NCBI GenBank assembly: GCA_021818865.1
Contig: JAKASX010000005.1
Coordinates: 16,939 to 80,938 of the forward strand
Length of the DNA stretch: 64,000 nt
Source: Acidobacteriota bacterium
GTDB taxonomy: Bacteria; Acidobacteriota; Terriglobia; Acidiferrales; UBA7541
Direction of reading: 5' to 3'
The notes under the pieces: generated by a model
What the model saw: only the letters and a program-made list of their open reading frames with translations
What the model was told of the DNA's origin: nothing
The model's database searches: none
Made by a program: the position numbers and the translations under genes
Shown here: positions 1 to 8,540 of the stretch, piece by piece
Position numbering within the stretch: the first letter of the stretch is position 1
How the letters are laid out: every line of letters begins with the position of its first letter

Positions 1-726
1 TCGATGCGGAAACTGGAAATTACTACGCCGACGCCTACGGCGGCTACAACGGCGTTGTCGCGGGCAACGCGATTACCCGCGCCGGATGCTGGGCGCACGC
101 GAGAAAGAAGTTCATCGAGCCGGAGAAAACCGCGCCGGAAATCGCCGGCGAGGCGGCCCGGTTGATCGCCGCGCTGTTTCGGTGGAGAAGCGGGCCAAGG
201 ACGTTTCGGCCGAGGAGCGTCTGCGGCTACGCCAGCAGCACTCGGCGCCGGTGTTGGCGGAACTGCGGCAGAAGCTGCTCGGTTGGGAGGAGCAACTGCT
301 GCAGAAGCATCCGATGACTAAGGTGGTCAACTACACGCTGAGTCAGTGGCGGGAGCTGAACGTGTTCTGCTCGGATGGTGCGGTGCCCATCGATAACAAC
401 GTCAGCGAGCGCGAGATGAAGCGCGTGGTGCTGAACCGGAAGAATTCCTTGCTCGTGGGCAACCGGCGCGGAGGCCGCACCCCGGCGATCCTCGCGAGCC
501 TGACCTCCTCTTGCCGCCGGCACCAACACGATCCGCAGCTCTACCTCACGCAACTGTTGATGAACCTGCCCGGCTGGCCCATGCGCGACCTCGATGCCTG
601 GCTCCCCGACCAGTGGAAGTCCCGGCTTCCCGAGGATACCCGGTGAAACCGGCGCTCCGCCAAGCCGCTCGACTGGCCTCGTTGTAAAGCACGGTCCCCC
701 GCAACTCCGTAAGCCTATGGTTTACA
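1..726 (+). mobile_element. IS66-type insertion sequence, right end only
   Basis: The transposase remnant defines the element. Its right boundary is uncertain. IS66 ends typically begin GTAA and finish TTAC, and a GTAAGCC-tat-GGTTTAC imperfect palindrome at 709-725 could hold the terminus. The left end is outside the window, so no pair of inverted repeats or target duplication can be checked. It lies immediately beyond the last gene of the polysaccharide cluster, a common place for cluster rearrangement. Confidence 0.4.
3..646 (+). pseudogene. IS66-family transposase, C-terminal part, frameshifted
   Basis: The window opens inside an IS66-type (TnpC) transposase. Frame 3 reads a typical IS66 segment with YADAYGGYNGVV and then AGCWAHARKKF, up to about base 179. 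The reading then continues in another frame from about base 182 with VEKRAKDVSAEERLRLR, IDNNVSEREMKRVVLNRKN and the usual IS66 C-terminal element, ending at a TGA at 644-646. Comparing the two frames, one base is missing near 180 (a family member would read ALF/Y-A-V-E-K here), so the copy is probably inactive. The N-terminus lies outside the window. No accessory IS66 ORF (TnpA or TnpB) is visible here. What is certain is family identity; inactivity rests on the one-base shift, which a sequencing error could also explain. Confidence 0.85.
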
Positions 727-1089
727 TACCGCTCACCATGCACCACTCCCAAGTATTAGTCGAGTTATTTCAGATACAGCAGATTAGCCGCGATTTCCTT
801 GGCCCAGAAACAGCCGGAAACTCGCCTTGGCTTTGGCCCAAAAAACCAGGGCCTATCAAACTCCTCGGAGCTCGCATTATGATTGGACCTAAAATGGGGA
901 ACAGGTCACAAATACCTATTCACCGCAACGGTTGATGGGCGTGCCTCAATTCGAATATGCCAGTATGCTACAGGTGGTTGGGGTGTTGTGGTGAACCGCT
1001 CCCCTTTTCTGTCACAGGGGAAAATAGAGATTGTGGGCGGTTGAATCCCATTTCGCCTCGCTTCATGAGGGTTTCGCACACTACCGAGG
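647..1089. other. Non-coding stretch between IS66 end and polysaccharide cluster
   Basis: About 440 bases with no gene I can support. Open frames here lack recognisable protein character and good ribosome binding sites. It holds the probable IS66 right terminus (near 725) and the 3' flank of the minus-strand acyltransferase gene. No clear terminator hairpin was seen. Confidence 0.5.
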
Positions 1090-1794
1090 TTATTCACGAA
1101 CCACCTGTTGTGACTGCTCACTCCATTCGCCGCGCATTCCCAAAACGCGCGCCGGAACCCCACCGGCCAAGGCATTGGCAGGCACATCGTGCGTCACGAC
1201 CGAGCCCGCGGCCACTACCGCATGCTCCCCGATGTGGACTCCCGATAAGACGATGGACCCCATGCCGATCCAGGCATGATCGCCGATCACAATAGCGCCC
1301 TTCGACTGCAACGGTTGATCCATGTAAGGTCGCCCAAGGGCGATGCCGTGATTGAAGGAGTAGAGCAGGGCGTGCGAGCCCAAGCCGACGTCGTGGCCGA
1401 TCAGTATCGGCGCCTCATAGGAAACAACCTGAACGCCAAGGTTCACCCTGCAATCGGGGCCCATCCGGATGCTGCCGCCCTTGCCCGTTTCCAACAGACA
1501 ATCACCCCAAACGCTGGTTCGATCCCCGATCTCGATCCATCCCTGCCGGTCCTGCTGGTAAATCACGGCTCCGTCTCCCACGAAAACATTGGCGCCAAGC
1601 CGCAATTGGGAATGGTGAATACTTGCTTTCGCCGAGATGTAGCCTCGCGGATTCAGAAAACGCAAATTACTTCGCGCTTTGTAGGGAGGGACGAAGAGGA
1701 TCGCCATTCGGCTGGCCAGCCGTCCCCGGCGAGACAACCCTGCGTACCGCATCCAGAATCGAGTCCAAATTTCCGCGAACCTGTCAGGGAGCAT
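1090..1794 (-). CDS. Hexapeptide-repeat (LbH) acyltransferase of polysaccharide cluster
   Basis: A 234-residue left-handed beta-helix acetyltransferase-type protein (WbbJ/maltose O-acetyltransferase superfamily). Isoleucine-patch hexapeptide turns run from about residue 60 to 225, for example IGHDVGLGS, IGDHAWIGMGS, VHIGEHAVVAAGS and the usual closing VPANALAGGVPARV. The likely catalytic histidine is in the YSFNHGI segment around residue 150. The first 45 residues are basic and lack a signal peptide, so it should act in the cytoplasm, using an acyl-CoA to acylate a sugar or nucleotide-sugar. It is the last gene of the minus-strand cluster, 43 bases after the upstream glycosyltransferase. The substrate cannot be told from sequence. 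Confidence 0.85.
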   Translation of the reverse strand: MLPDRFAEIWTRFWMRYAGLSRRGRLASRMAILFVPPYKARSNLRFLNPRGYISAKASIHHSQLRLGANVFVGDGAVIYQQDRQGWIEIGDRTSVWGDCLLETGKGGSIRMGPDCRVNLGVQVVSYEAPILIGHDVGLGSHALLYSFNHGIALGRPYMDQPLQSKGAIVIGDHAWIGMGSIVLSGVHIGEHAVVAAGSVVTHDVPANALAGGVPARVLGMRGEWSEQSQQVVRE

Positions 1795-1837
1795 ATCTAC
1801 CCCTCTTGTTCTATCCTCCTCCCCGCTTTCCGGTCCC

Positions 1838-2710
1838 TCAGGGGGCTGCTACCGCGTGGCGGATGCTTCCCAGAAGCCGGCCCGTGCGATAGCCGACGCG
1901 GAAAATCCATGCCGCCCATTGATCCCTGCTGCGATTGCGAGGAAGTCGCTTCAGCAATTCAGCCCAGACATTCGCCGCGTCCCGCCAAGGATGGGGAATC
2001 GGGGCAGTGCCGAGGTTTCTGGCCTTCTTGTAGACCAACGTGCTGTAGAAACCGTAGGTGCGAGCCTGGCGAAACATTCCGCGGAAGCCATGACGAAACC
2101 GAACATGCATCGTCGCCTTTGGAACGAAGTGCAATTCGGCCCCAAGCTGCTGAACTCGCAGGCAGAATAAAGTATCGTGCGTGGCTGGCAAGTCCTCATC
2201 GAAGCCACCAACCGCCTCATGGAGCCAGCGTTTGACGCCCAGCGTTCCACCTCCCGCGTGGGGAAGGTAGGGCGGATACGGAAATCTCTGAAGGCCGTCG
2301 CGTTGCGTGCCCTCGCGGCTTGCGCGAGCGTGCGGAGCATTGAGCTTGGTGGCATCGATTCGGCAAGCTACGAAGTCGTGCTGTTCGAGCGCTTCCGCCA
2401 TGGCCGCCAGCCATCTGGCGCCCACTTCGTCGTCGGCGTCGCAAAACAACAGCGCGTCTCCGGTGGCGGCTGCCGCGGCTGTGTTCAATGCGAAGGGCTG
2501 GCCTCGACGCGCCGAGGCATCGATGATGCGAAGGTTTGGCAGGCGTTCTCGGAATTTGTCCGCAACTTCCCGGGAATCGTCTCTTGAGCCGTTGTCCGCC
2601 AGAATGATCTCCCAGGCCCCCGGCCAGGACTGTTCGGCAAGTGCTTGCAGTTGGCAGCCGAGTGTCTCACCGGCGTTGAAGCAGGGAATAATCACACTGA
2701 TGCGCAACAT
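1838..2710 (-). CDS. Family 2 (GT-A) glycosyltransferase
   Basis: A 290-residue GT2 enzyme starting directly with the nucleotide-binding strand ISVIIPCFNAGETL, followed by the acceptor-side segment LADNGSRDDS and the metal-binding DADD motif near residue 91 (LLFCDADDEVG). A GGFDEDL segment near residue 167 fits the acceptor-binding region. There is no signal peptide or clear membrane anchor. It transfers a sugar from a nucleotide donor to the growing glycan; donor and acceptor are not predictable. It starts 7 bases after the stop of the deacetylase upstream, so the two genes are probably co-transcribed and possibly coupled. Confidence 0.88.
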   Translation of the reverse strand: MLRISVIIPCFNAGETLGCQLQALAEQSWPGAWEIILADNGSRDDSREVADKFRERLPNLRIIDASARRGQPFALNTAAAAATGDALLFCDADDEVGARWLAAMAEALEQHDFVACRIDATKLNAPHARASREGTQRDGLQRFPYPPYLPHAGGGTLGVKRWLHEAVGGFDEDLPATHDTLFCLRVQQLGAELHFVPKATMHVRFRHGFRGMFRQARTYGFYSTLVYKKARNLGTAPIPHPWRDAANVWAELLKRLPRNRSRDQWAAWIFRVGYRTGRLLGSIRHAVAAP

Positions 2711-2717
2711 GTTCGCC

Positions 2718-3512
2718 TCAATTCAGTCGCCCGCTCATCCTTGTGGCGCTGGCGTATCTCCACTGCCCTCCGTCTGGCTCCCGAAGCTGGGCGAAGAATT
2801 CCGGTTTTCCTTCTACTTGCCAATCCTTCTTTTGGGCACGACCACGCGCGAGAAGTTGCGGCACGGTGACAAACTGGAACTGATCGCCCAATCGCGAGAG
2901 CACAAGTTCGACAGCCTTGAGCGTCCGGCCTCGATCTCCGTATCGCGGATTGAGAACCGGGCGAAGCGAGTCGTGAAACAAAACGATGCTTCCCGGCCGC
3001 ATTTCCTTTTCGACATGATCGGCCATCCACTCGGCTTCGTTGTCGAGCCAGTCCGCCGCAACAAGGCTCCAGGTGACCACTTGATACCCCATGCCCCATG
3101 CCAAGAGGCGCGACTGGGCGGTTTGGTGTCCGAATGGAGGACGGAATAGTTTTTGCCCGTGCGGCGCCAGCGCCCGTTCACATTTGCGGAGTTGCCGCCA
3201 CTGTTCGCCAAGACTGATCTGTGGAAAGGAGGGATGGTCCCAGGAATGGTTGCCAACGGCATGACCGGCACTGGCCACCATTTCCACCACGCAGGGATTT
3301 TTCTCCGCCGCCTCCCCGATCATGAAGAAGGTTGCGGCTGCCCCGAATCGGTCAAGCAGAGACAGCAAGCGCGGTGTGTGCTCGGCGTCTGGGCCGTCAT
3401 CAAAGGTCAGCGCCGCGACGGGTTCGCTCACCGACACATGAGTGATCGTTCCCGTGACTAACCGCTTAAGGTCTGCGGCTGTGCGTCGAAGGGTACTCTT
3501 GTGTAACCGCAT
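2718..3512 (-). CDS. NodB-type polysaccharide deacetylase
   Basis: A 264-residue carbohydrate esterase family 4 protein. Motif 1 is LTFDDGPD (Asp38, Asp39), motif 2 is NHSWDH (His89 and His93, metal ligands), motif 3 is RPPFGHQT around residue 125, and a late LFHDS segment around residue 177 supplies the usual histidine. These positions fit a metal-dependent de-N-acetylase acting on amino sugars. No convincing signal peptide is present, so a cytoplasmic or membrane-face substrate such as a lipid-linked precursor is possible. It lies between a membrane protein gene and a GT2 gene. This is one of three NodB-fold genes in the window. Confidence 0.88.
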   Translation of the reverse strand: MRLHKSTLRRTAADLKRLVTGTITHVSVSEPVAALTFDDGPDAEHTPRLLSLLDRFGAAATFFMIGEAAEKNPCVVEMVASAGHAVGNHSWDHPSFPQISLGEQWRQLRKCERALAPHGQKLFRPPFGHQTAQSRLLAWGMGYQVVTWSLVAADWLDNEAEWMADHVEKEMRPGSIVLFHDSLRPVLNPRYGDRGRTLKAVELVLSRLGDQFQFVTVPQLLARGRAQKKDWQVEGKPEFFAQLREPDGGQWRYASATRMSGRLN

Positions 3513-3539
3513 CGGAATGTCCCGTTCTTTCTGTTCCCC

Positions 3540-5159
3540 TCAATCGAATCGGCCCGCGCCAGGGCCCGCGCGGTTTTGCAGAATAAGAGCGCCATCGGAT
3601 CCGCAGGCAGGGTTGTTGCAACAATAGCACAGGTCCTCCCTTTCGCCCTCGGCCCACAAACTCTGCTTAGGAATTTGGCACCACGGCAATATGTGCCGGG
3701 TCGGCTTTTTCTCGATTCGAAGGGCTAATGGTGCCAGCCCGATCCCGATTGCGGAGGAAGCCGTTCGTGCTCTTGCATGGTGAATTCCGAGGAGACCCCG
3801 AATGCTCCGCCTCAATCCCAGCCAGTGGGCGACTTCGCCCAAATCCCAGTAGGGATATCGGCCGTAGTAAAGGAATGGACTGTTTTTCCAGCTCCACAAG
3901 GCGCTTGGATTCTTCCACACATCGGCTCGTGCGTCCCACGTCCCATTATCCCAATATGCGCCGATAGCATGCATGCCAATGGAAAATGCCGCCAACAAAA
4001 CGCATCCAACCAAAAGCACGGGCCGCTTGCGCATCGCCCCGTGAAGCGGATAGAGGAAGAAACACATGAGTGGAGCGAGGTCGGCGAGCAAGCGTGGTCC
4101 ATAACTCCACCCTCCCCACCACATGTACCATTTGCTACAAACTAGGATTACGAAAAGGATGCCAACACTCAGGTAGCGGAACGACGGAGGACCTTTCTTC
4201 CACACCAACCAGATGCCCACCAGGGAGAACAAGAGAATGGGCGAATAGACAAATAGCCCTCGCGCAGGGCTGAAGAGCAGCCCGGAAAAGCCCGTCCAGA
4301 AGGGAGCGGTCCAATCACGGCCGGCCGTGCTCGATCCCCACTGGAAATAGCCGGTGTTCAAAGCCGACCCAAGAAAGTAGTGACTGTATGCCAGCATCAA
4401 AATGCCCGGCGGCACCGAAAAGAATAGATACCACAGCAGAATATGACGATGTTTGTGAAGGATGTAAATGGCGACCGCGGCCGCGATCAGACCATCCGTA
4501 TAGCGCATCATGACGGCAAGGGAAAAGCACAATCCAGCATAGGGCAGTTTGGATTCGTCTTTCTCCCCTCTCACCAGGAGGTAAAGTCCACACATCAAGA
4601 ACATTGCGCTCGGCCCATGCTCCCATAGTGCCTGGCTGCTGATGCTGTATGCGCTCGTGCCCAGCGCATACACGATCGCAATTCCCGCGGCCCAGGCGGG
4701 AGGCGACAGTTCCCGCAAAGCCAGAAACAAAAACAACACCGAAAAAGCTGTGATGAGCGAAGCGGCAAGCTTCGCCCACAGCAGAACGGATTTCCGAGAG
4801 GGAGGAAGGCCAAGAAGCAACGGGACCGCATACACAGGCACGGCCAGCAGGGCAGGCCACGGGGAAAAGGCTGAAACGTAATGCCCTTGCCGAAACTCGA
4901 TGTAATAAGGAAGTTCCGCCTGCCCGTGTGGGAAATCACGGATTGTCCTATCACTGTAAAGCGAAGGGAATTGGTCCAAATACAAACTACCATGCTCCAG
5001 AATGCTGATGGGAAGATAGGAAGCGGGGATCGTGTCTCCTGACCATTGAACGCGCGGCACGCCCAAGTAGGCTGCCAAAGCCAGAACAAAGACGATCGCA
5101 CCTGCATATTTTTCTAATAACGTCCTCACCACGGGGAACCTCTGCACAGTCGTAGTCAT
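3540..5159 (-). CDS. Polytopic membrane protein, GT-C-like (PMT/GT39 type) glycosyltransferase candidate
   Basis: A 539-residue protein with about ten or more hydrophobic segments between residues 20 and 430 and an early loop rich in Asp, Ser and Tyr after the first helix. This is the general plan of GT-C enzymes that use polyprenyl-phosphate sugars. I chose the ATG at 5159 because its ATGA overlaps the stop of the small upstream frame. The last 100 residues (from about 440) are unlike a membrane enzyme: they are charged, low in order and end with CYCCNNPACGSDG. That suggests a frameshift or lost stop codon has added a non-native tail. The assignment to GT-C is by topology, not by a diagnostic motif. 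Confidence 0.6.
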   Translation of the reverse strand: MTTTVQRFPVVRTLLEKYAGAIVFVLALAAYLGVPRVQWSGDTIPASYLPISILEHGSLYLDQFPSLYSDRTIRDFPHGQAELPYYIEFRQGHYVSAFSPWPALLAVPVYAVPLLLGLPPSRKSVLLWAKLAASLITAFSVLFLFLALRELSPPAWAAGIAIVYALGTSAYSISSQALWEHGPSAMFLMCGLYLLVRGEKDESKLPYAGLCFSLAVMMRYTDGLIAAAVAIYILHKHRHILLWYLFFSVPPGILMLAYSHYFLGSALNTGYFQWGSSTAGRDWTAPFWTGFSGLLFSPARGLFVYSPILLFSLVGIWLVWKKGPPSFRYLSVGILFVILVCSKWYMWWGGWSYGPRLLADLAPLMCFFLYPLHGAMRKRPVLLVGCVLLAAFSIGMHAIGAYWDNGTWDARADVWKNPSALWSWKNSPFLYYGRYPYWDLGEVAHWLGLRRSIRGLLGIHHARARTASSAIGIGLAPLALRIEKKPTRHILPWCQIPKQSLWAEGEREDLCYCCNNPACGSDGALILQNRAGPGAGRFD

Positions 5160-5377
5160 ACTCTCGCCATCCGCATCGAGGCACGTGGCTGCCACGATGA
5201 TTGTGCTCCGCCAGTTTGCTGAGCCTGCTGCGGTGGTCTCCCTGTCGCCAAAATGGGAGAGATGAGTGCTGTGTATTCTTCGGTGAACTTCTTGGGAGAG
5301 TGGCTCTCCCGGGCCTCATGCCAGGCGGCTCGAAGCAGCGGGGTGTCCGCCAGCGGCATAGAGCGGCGCATTCTCAC
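5156..5377 (-). pseudogene. Remnant of a glycosyltransferase C-terminus, still in the translational chain
   Basis: A 73-codon frame whose start GTG overlaps the stop of the upstream glycosyltransferase (GTGA, 5374-5377) and whose TGA overlaps the next start (ATGA, 5156-5159). Its residues 12-43 (LLRAAWHEARESHSPKKF and onward) match the C-terminal helix of the upstream enzyme (MARTAWQQARQRYSPENF and onward) at about 14 of 32 positions by eye. It therefore looks like the surviving tail of a second, paralogous GT-B glycosyltransferase whose body was deleted. The frame may still be translated and keep coupling between its neighbours; it cannot be a functional transferase. Confidence 0.6.
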
Positions 5378-6624
5378 TTGAAGGCAACCTCCGGGCCCGG
5401 TGACGTACAGGACTTGTGAGCGGAACTCAGAATCCTGTCAATCGCTCGCTTGTACTCCGCGGTAAAGTTCTCCGGCGAATAACGCTGCCGAGCCTGTTGC
5501 CAAGCGGTCCGCGCCATTTCCTCCAGCCTCGGAGCCTCAAGATTGGCGACGAGCCTCACCGCATCTCGAATATCCTCCACCGAGGCGGAATTCAACACCA
5601 CCCCGAAGGAGGGATAGACGTCAACTGACGATTCGTAGCTGACGATCGGAATCAAGCCAGCGTGCATGCCGGTGATGACGCTGGCGCAACCCGACTCCGA
5701 ACAGGAGGCGTGAATCAGGGCCACACAGCCGTTCGTGATTTCCACGAATTTCGCGCTGCTCGAATCTATCCAACCCACCGTGTGTATATTTTCCGTCTCA
5801 TATAGTTCACGGTGGAACGCTGCAACAAAATCTGTTTCTTTCTCCACTGGGCCACAGACCGTCAGGGACGCTTCGGGCATCCCTGCAAACGCCTCCAAAA
5901 TCAGATCAAGGCCCTTGTGAACCATCCCGGCGCCCGCAAAAAACAAGAAATCTTTTCGGCAACGATCAAAATCCTTTCCTTTCGGCCATTCGTAGGAGGT
6001 CGGGCTCGCCAGCGGAACGGAATACATGGGTTTTCCGGCATAGCGATATGTGCTCAGCGTGAACTCGTTACCCAGCACCGTGGCGCAATCGGCGTTTTCA
6101 ATCGCCCAGTTCAACCAATCCTGCCGGCGCGGTCGCAGGGTGACGCCCCTGCGCTGTTGTAGGGCTAACAGACGGTGCATTTCGGCGGCGTTTTGGAAGA
6201 GCGGGTTCGCCGTCACTGCGTGGAGCACTTTTATACATTCTTTGTTCAGCAGCGGCCCGATGCGCTCCATGTTCCATTTCACGTCGAGGAAGATGGAGTA
6301 GTCCTTTCGAGGAATAAAGCTGTTGTTCGTGTAATCGATCACGTCGACGGAGTAACCGAGTTCCAGAAAGATCATTGCCATCTGATAGGATTCCCAGAGA
6401 TTTTGATGGGCGGGCGGAATGGCGCCACCGGGATTCAGAAAAAAAGCGCGGTTGAGACGGGAGAACAACACGTCACCCTTCGACGGCCCCTTGGGTGCGA
6501 GGGATAGTACCCGGAAGCGGCGCCGTTCATCTTGGCTCACGTAGTTTTCCAGACGCCACTTAATGTCTCGCGTCATCGCGTAGATCCGGCTCCGCTTCAC
6601 TCTTTGCGTGGTGGATAGCTTCAT
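5374..6624 (-). CDS. GT-B (GT4-like) glycosyltransferase
   Basis: A 416-residue glycosyltransferase. The N-terminal half lacks the classic GT4 opening glycine loop and begins with a basic stretch. The C-terminal half carries a GT-B nucleotide-sugar domain: FFAGAGMVHKGLDLILEAF (about residues 230-250), LTVCGPVEKE, and an acceptor/donor loop HASCSESGCASVITGMHAG in the place of the usual E-x7-E region (about residue 318 on). The ending WQQARQRYSPENFTAEY is the usual closing helix. The ATG at 6624 overlaps the previous stop by 4 bases (ATGA), which fixes the start and indicates coupling. Confidence 0.82.
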   Translation of the reverse strand: MKLSTTQRVKRSRIYAMTRDIKWRLENYVSQDERRRFRVLSLAPKGPSKGDVLFSRLNRAFFLNPGGAIPPAHQNLWESYQMAMIFLELGYSVDVIDYTNNSFIPRKDYSIFLDVKWNMERIGPLLNKECIKVLHAVTANPLFQNAAEMHRLLALQQRRGVTLRPRRQDWLNWAIENADCATVLGNEFTLSTYRYAGKPMYSVPLASPTSYEWPKGKDFDRCRKDFLFFAGAGMVHKGLDLILEAFAGMPEASLTVCGPVEKETDFVAAFHRELYETENIHTVGWIDSSSAKFVEITNGCVALIHASCSESGCASVITGMHAGLIPIVSYESSVDVYPSFGVVLNSASVEDIRDAVRLVANLEAPRLEEMARTAWQQARQRYSPENFTAEYKRAIDRILSSAHKSCTSPGPEVAFK

Positions 6625-7562
6625 GGGTCCTCCTGCATCCAGGAAAATCCGTCGACGCAGGCGATTACCTGCCCGTCTCCCAGAAGGTGAGGATCGATAT
6701 GGTGCATCCCATCCCGGTTCCAAGCCGCATTACCGGCTGTCAGCACCGAGCCTTCGAGGTTTTCGGTCTCTTCATAACACGTTGGAGACAGCTGGTTGAT
6801 TCGAAAGGCAAAAAGGCGGGTCCCGTAAGTCGGATAGCAGTCTTGCGCGAAGCGGATGAGGCAATTTCCCACGAAGACACGGCCGCCCGGCCTGGCAATA
6901 TGGGGATCGCAGCGAACAATCGGACTCTTCGGATGCTCGCGCCATGCTCCCGCGATGTCATCCGCGTGGAACAACCGCAGAGTGTCGTGGCGGAAGCCTA
7001 ACTGCGACTCGCGATGACGAATCCTGAAACTGGCCGAAGCATCCGTGAACAACCACCATCGGTTTTCAAAACGAAAGACAGTCGAATCCGCGTAGGGGGC
7101 ATCGAGCAAAGTGGTCACATACTCCCAATGGCTCGGGAACCGGGATGCGCGATATAGTCGGACACCGCCCGCGTCTCTACTTTCGGGAATCATGTAAAAA
7201 TCGCCTTTCCAATCCACTACGCAAGGATAGGAAAGATGAAACGGCTCAGTCAGAACGATTCCCGCATACTCCCAATCATCCCCGTTCGTGCTGAAGGCGT
7301 AGCCGATCTCACCTTTACGACTGGCTTTGTTGTAGACCTCGAAAAACATGTGCCATTTGCCATCGGCTCGAACCATAAAGGGATCGGCGACGAATACCGC
7401 CGGAACATCAGTAACGTCCCTTCGAGTGAGAACCGGGTTTTTGAAACTGCGTGGCTCCCGCAGTTCGAGCGGTGAGGCGCCCAAGAAGACACCGATCGAC
7501 CAGATCGTCTCTCGGTTGCCTGCCGAGCGCCGTGAATGGTTCCCGGAAAATGCCTTCCACAT
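6621..7562 (-). CDS. Five-bladed beta-propeller protein of the GINT1 N-terminal-like/GH43-like type
   Basis: A 313-residue protein with repeated aromatic blades: ADPFMVRADGKWHMFFEV, IGYAFSTNGDDWEYAG, YPCVVDWKGDFYMIPES, STVFRFENRWWLFTD, and a late CDPHIARPGG. This pattern is seen in bacterial proteins related to the N-terminal domain of plant glucosamine inositolphosphorylceramide transferase, and resembles GH43-like propellers. In polysaccharide clusters such proteins are thought to act in glycan transfer, but the reaction is not established. I chose the ATG at 7562 because GAGGG lies 8 bases upstream. Its TGA overlaps the next gene's ATG. Confidence 0.72.
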   Translation of the reverse strand: MWKAFSGNHSRRSAGNRETIWSIGVFLGASPLELREPRSFKNPVLTRRDVTDVPAVFVADPFMVRADGKWHMFFEVYNKASRKGEIGYAFSTNGDDWEYAGIVLTEPFHLSYPCVVDWKGDFYMIPESRDAGGVRLYRASRFPSHWEYVTTLLDAPYADSTVFRFENRWWLFTDASASFRIRHRESQLGFRHDTLRLFHADDIAGAWREHPKSPIVRCDPHIARPGGRVFVGNCLIRFAQDCYPTYGTRLFAFRINQLSPTCYEETENLEGSVLTAGNAAWNRDGMHHIDPHLLGDGQVIACVDGFSWMQEDP

Positions 7563-7598
7563 AGAACTGGCCCTCACCGTAACATCTGGAAAGCTGTT

Positions 7599-8540
7599 CT
7601 ACGGCTGTTCCGAACCACATCCTTGGCTTCGAAGTTGCCGCGCATACCACGCGGCAGTTTCTTGCAGACCCGCTTCGAGCGAGGTATGTGGGCACCAACC
7701 GGTTAGCGTCCTCGCCTCAGCACTGTTGGCGACGCGGACCCGCTCCAGGGGTCTTTCGGGCAGGGCTCCGAAGACGGGCTGGATGTCGGGTGCAAGAAGC
7801 CTTACCAGACGCTCGACTATCTCCCGGATCGACACAGCAGTCCCTGAGCCCACGTCAATTGTCTTCCCTTCGATTTCCGGGGCATTTGCCATAGTCAGCA
7901 GACCTTCGACAACGTCTTCAATATAAACCCAATCCACTAACCTTCGGCCACTGGCTAGTTGGGGGGCCTCTTTTTTGAGCAACGAGAGAATCACGTATGG
8001 AATCAGCTTGCGACGATCGCTTTGTCCAGGGCCATAGACCATGAAGAGGCGTGAGACGACAACGGGAACTTTGTAAAGAGCATGGAACGTCCTTGCATAC
8101 CCGGCGGCCGCCCACTTAGCGGCCGCGTATGGGGAACAAGGTACCGGCTCCGAAGCGTTCTGGCAGGGTTCCTCAAGGGAGCCGGCCAGCAGAATTCTCC
8201 GGCAGCCGATCTCGGCAACGCATGTGAGCAGATTGACGGTGCTCAAAAGATTGTCACGAAGAGCCGGCATCACCAATGCGAGGTCCCGGGCGCCGCTTAC
8301 ACAACCGGCCAGATGGAAAATCAGGTCGGGTCGAATGGCAGATAGGATCCTGCGGACGGTACCCAGATCCGCGAGGTCACCTTTCCAGCAACGGATCGAT
8401 CCTTTCTGGGTGTGTGCGCTTCGGGACACTGAATGCACGGTGCATCCGGCTTCGTCAAGCGCACGGCACAGGTGCGAGCCAATGAAGCCTCTTCCCCCGG
8501 TCACCAGGACCGTCTCGCCGGACATCGGTGAAGTGGTCAT
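7599..8540 (-). CDS. NAD(P)-dependent nucleotide-sugar epimerase/dehydratase (extended SDR)
   Basis: A 313-residue extended short-chain dehydrogenase. The Rossmann glycine motif is VTGGRGFIGSH (residues about 11-21), with a downstream HLAGCVSGARD segment and the catalytic YAAAK (Tyr-x3-Lys) near residue 140. C-terminal substrate-domain landmarks include VVSRLFMVYGPGQSD and a DWVYIEDVVEG segment. It should oxidise, epimerise or reduce a nucleotide-linked deoxysugar in the cytoplasm. The ATG at 8540 overlaps the stop of the DUF4910 gene by 4 bases. Neighbouring C-methyltransferase and 3,5-epimerase suggest it acts in the same sugar pathway, perhaps as the final 4-ketoreductase; that role is inference. 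Confidence 0.85.
   Translation of the reverse strand: MTTSPMSGETVLVTGGRGFIGSHLCRALDEAGCTVHSVSRSAHTQKGSIRCWKGDLADLGTVRRILSAIRPDLIFHLAGCVSGARDLALVMPALRDNLLSTVNLLTCVAEIGCRRILLAGSLEEPCQNASEPVPCSPYAAAKWAAAGYARTFHALYKVPVVVSRLFMVYGPGQSDRRKLIPYVILSLLKKEAPQLASGRRLVDWVYIEDVVEGLLTMANAPEIEGKTIDVGSGTAVSIREIVERLVRLLAPDIQPVFGALPERPLERVRVANSAEARTLTGWCPHTSLEAGLQETAAWYARQLRSQGCGSEQP

Noticed and set aside
594..1295. Several open frames between IS66 and the acyltransferase
   Set aside because: No protein character, no good ribosome sites, overlap with the acyltransferase.
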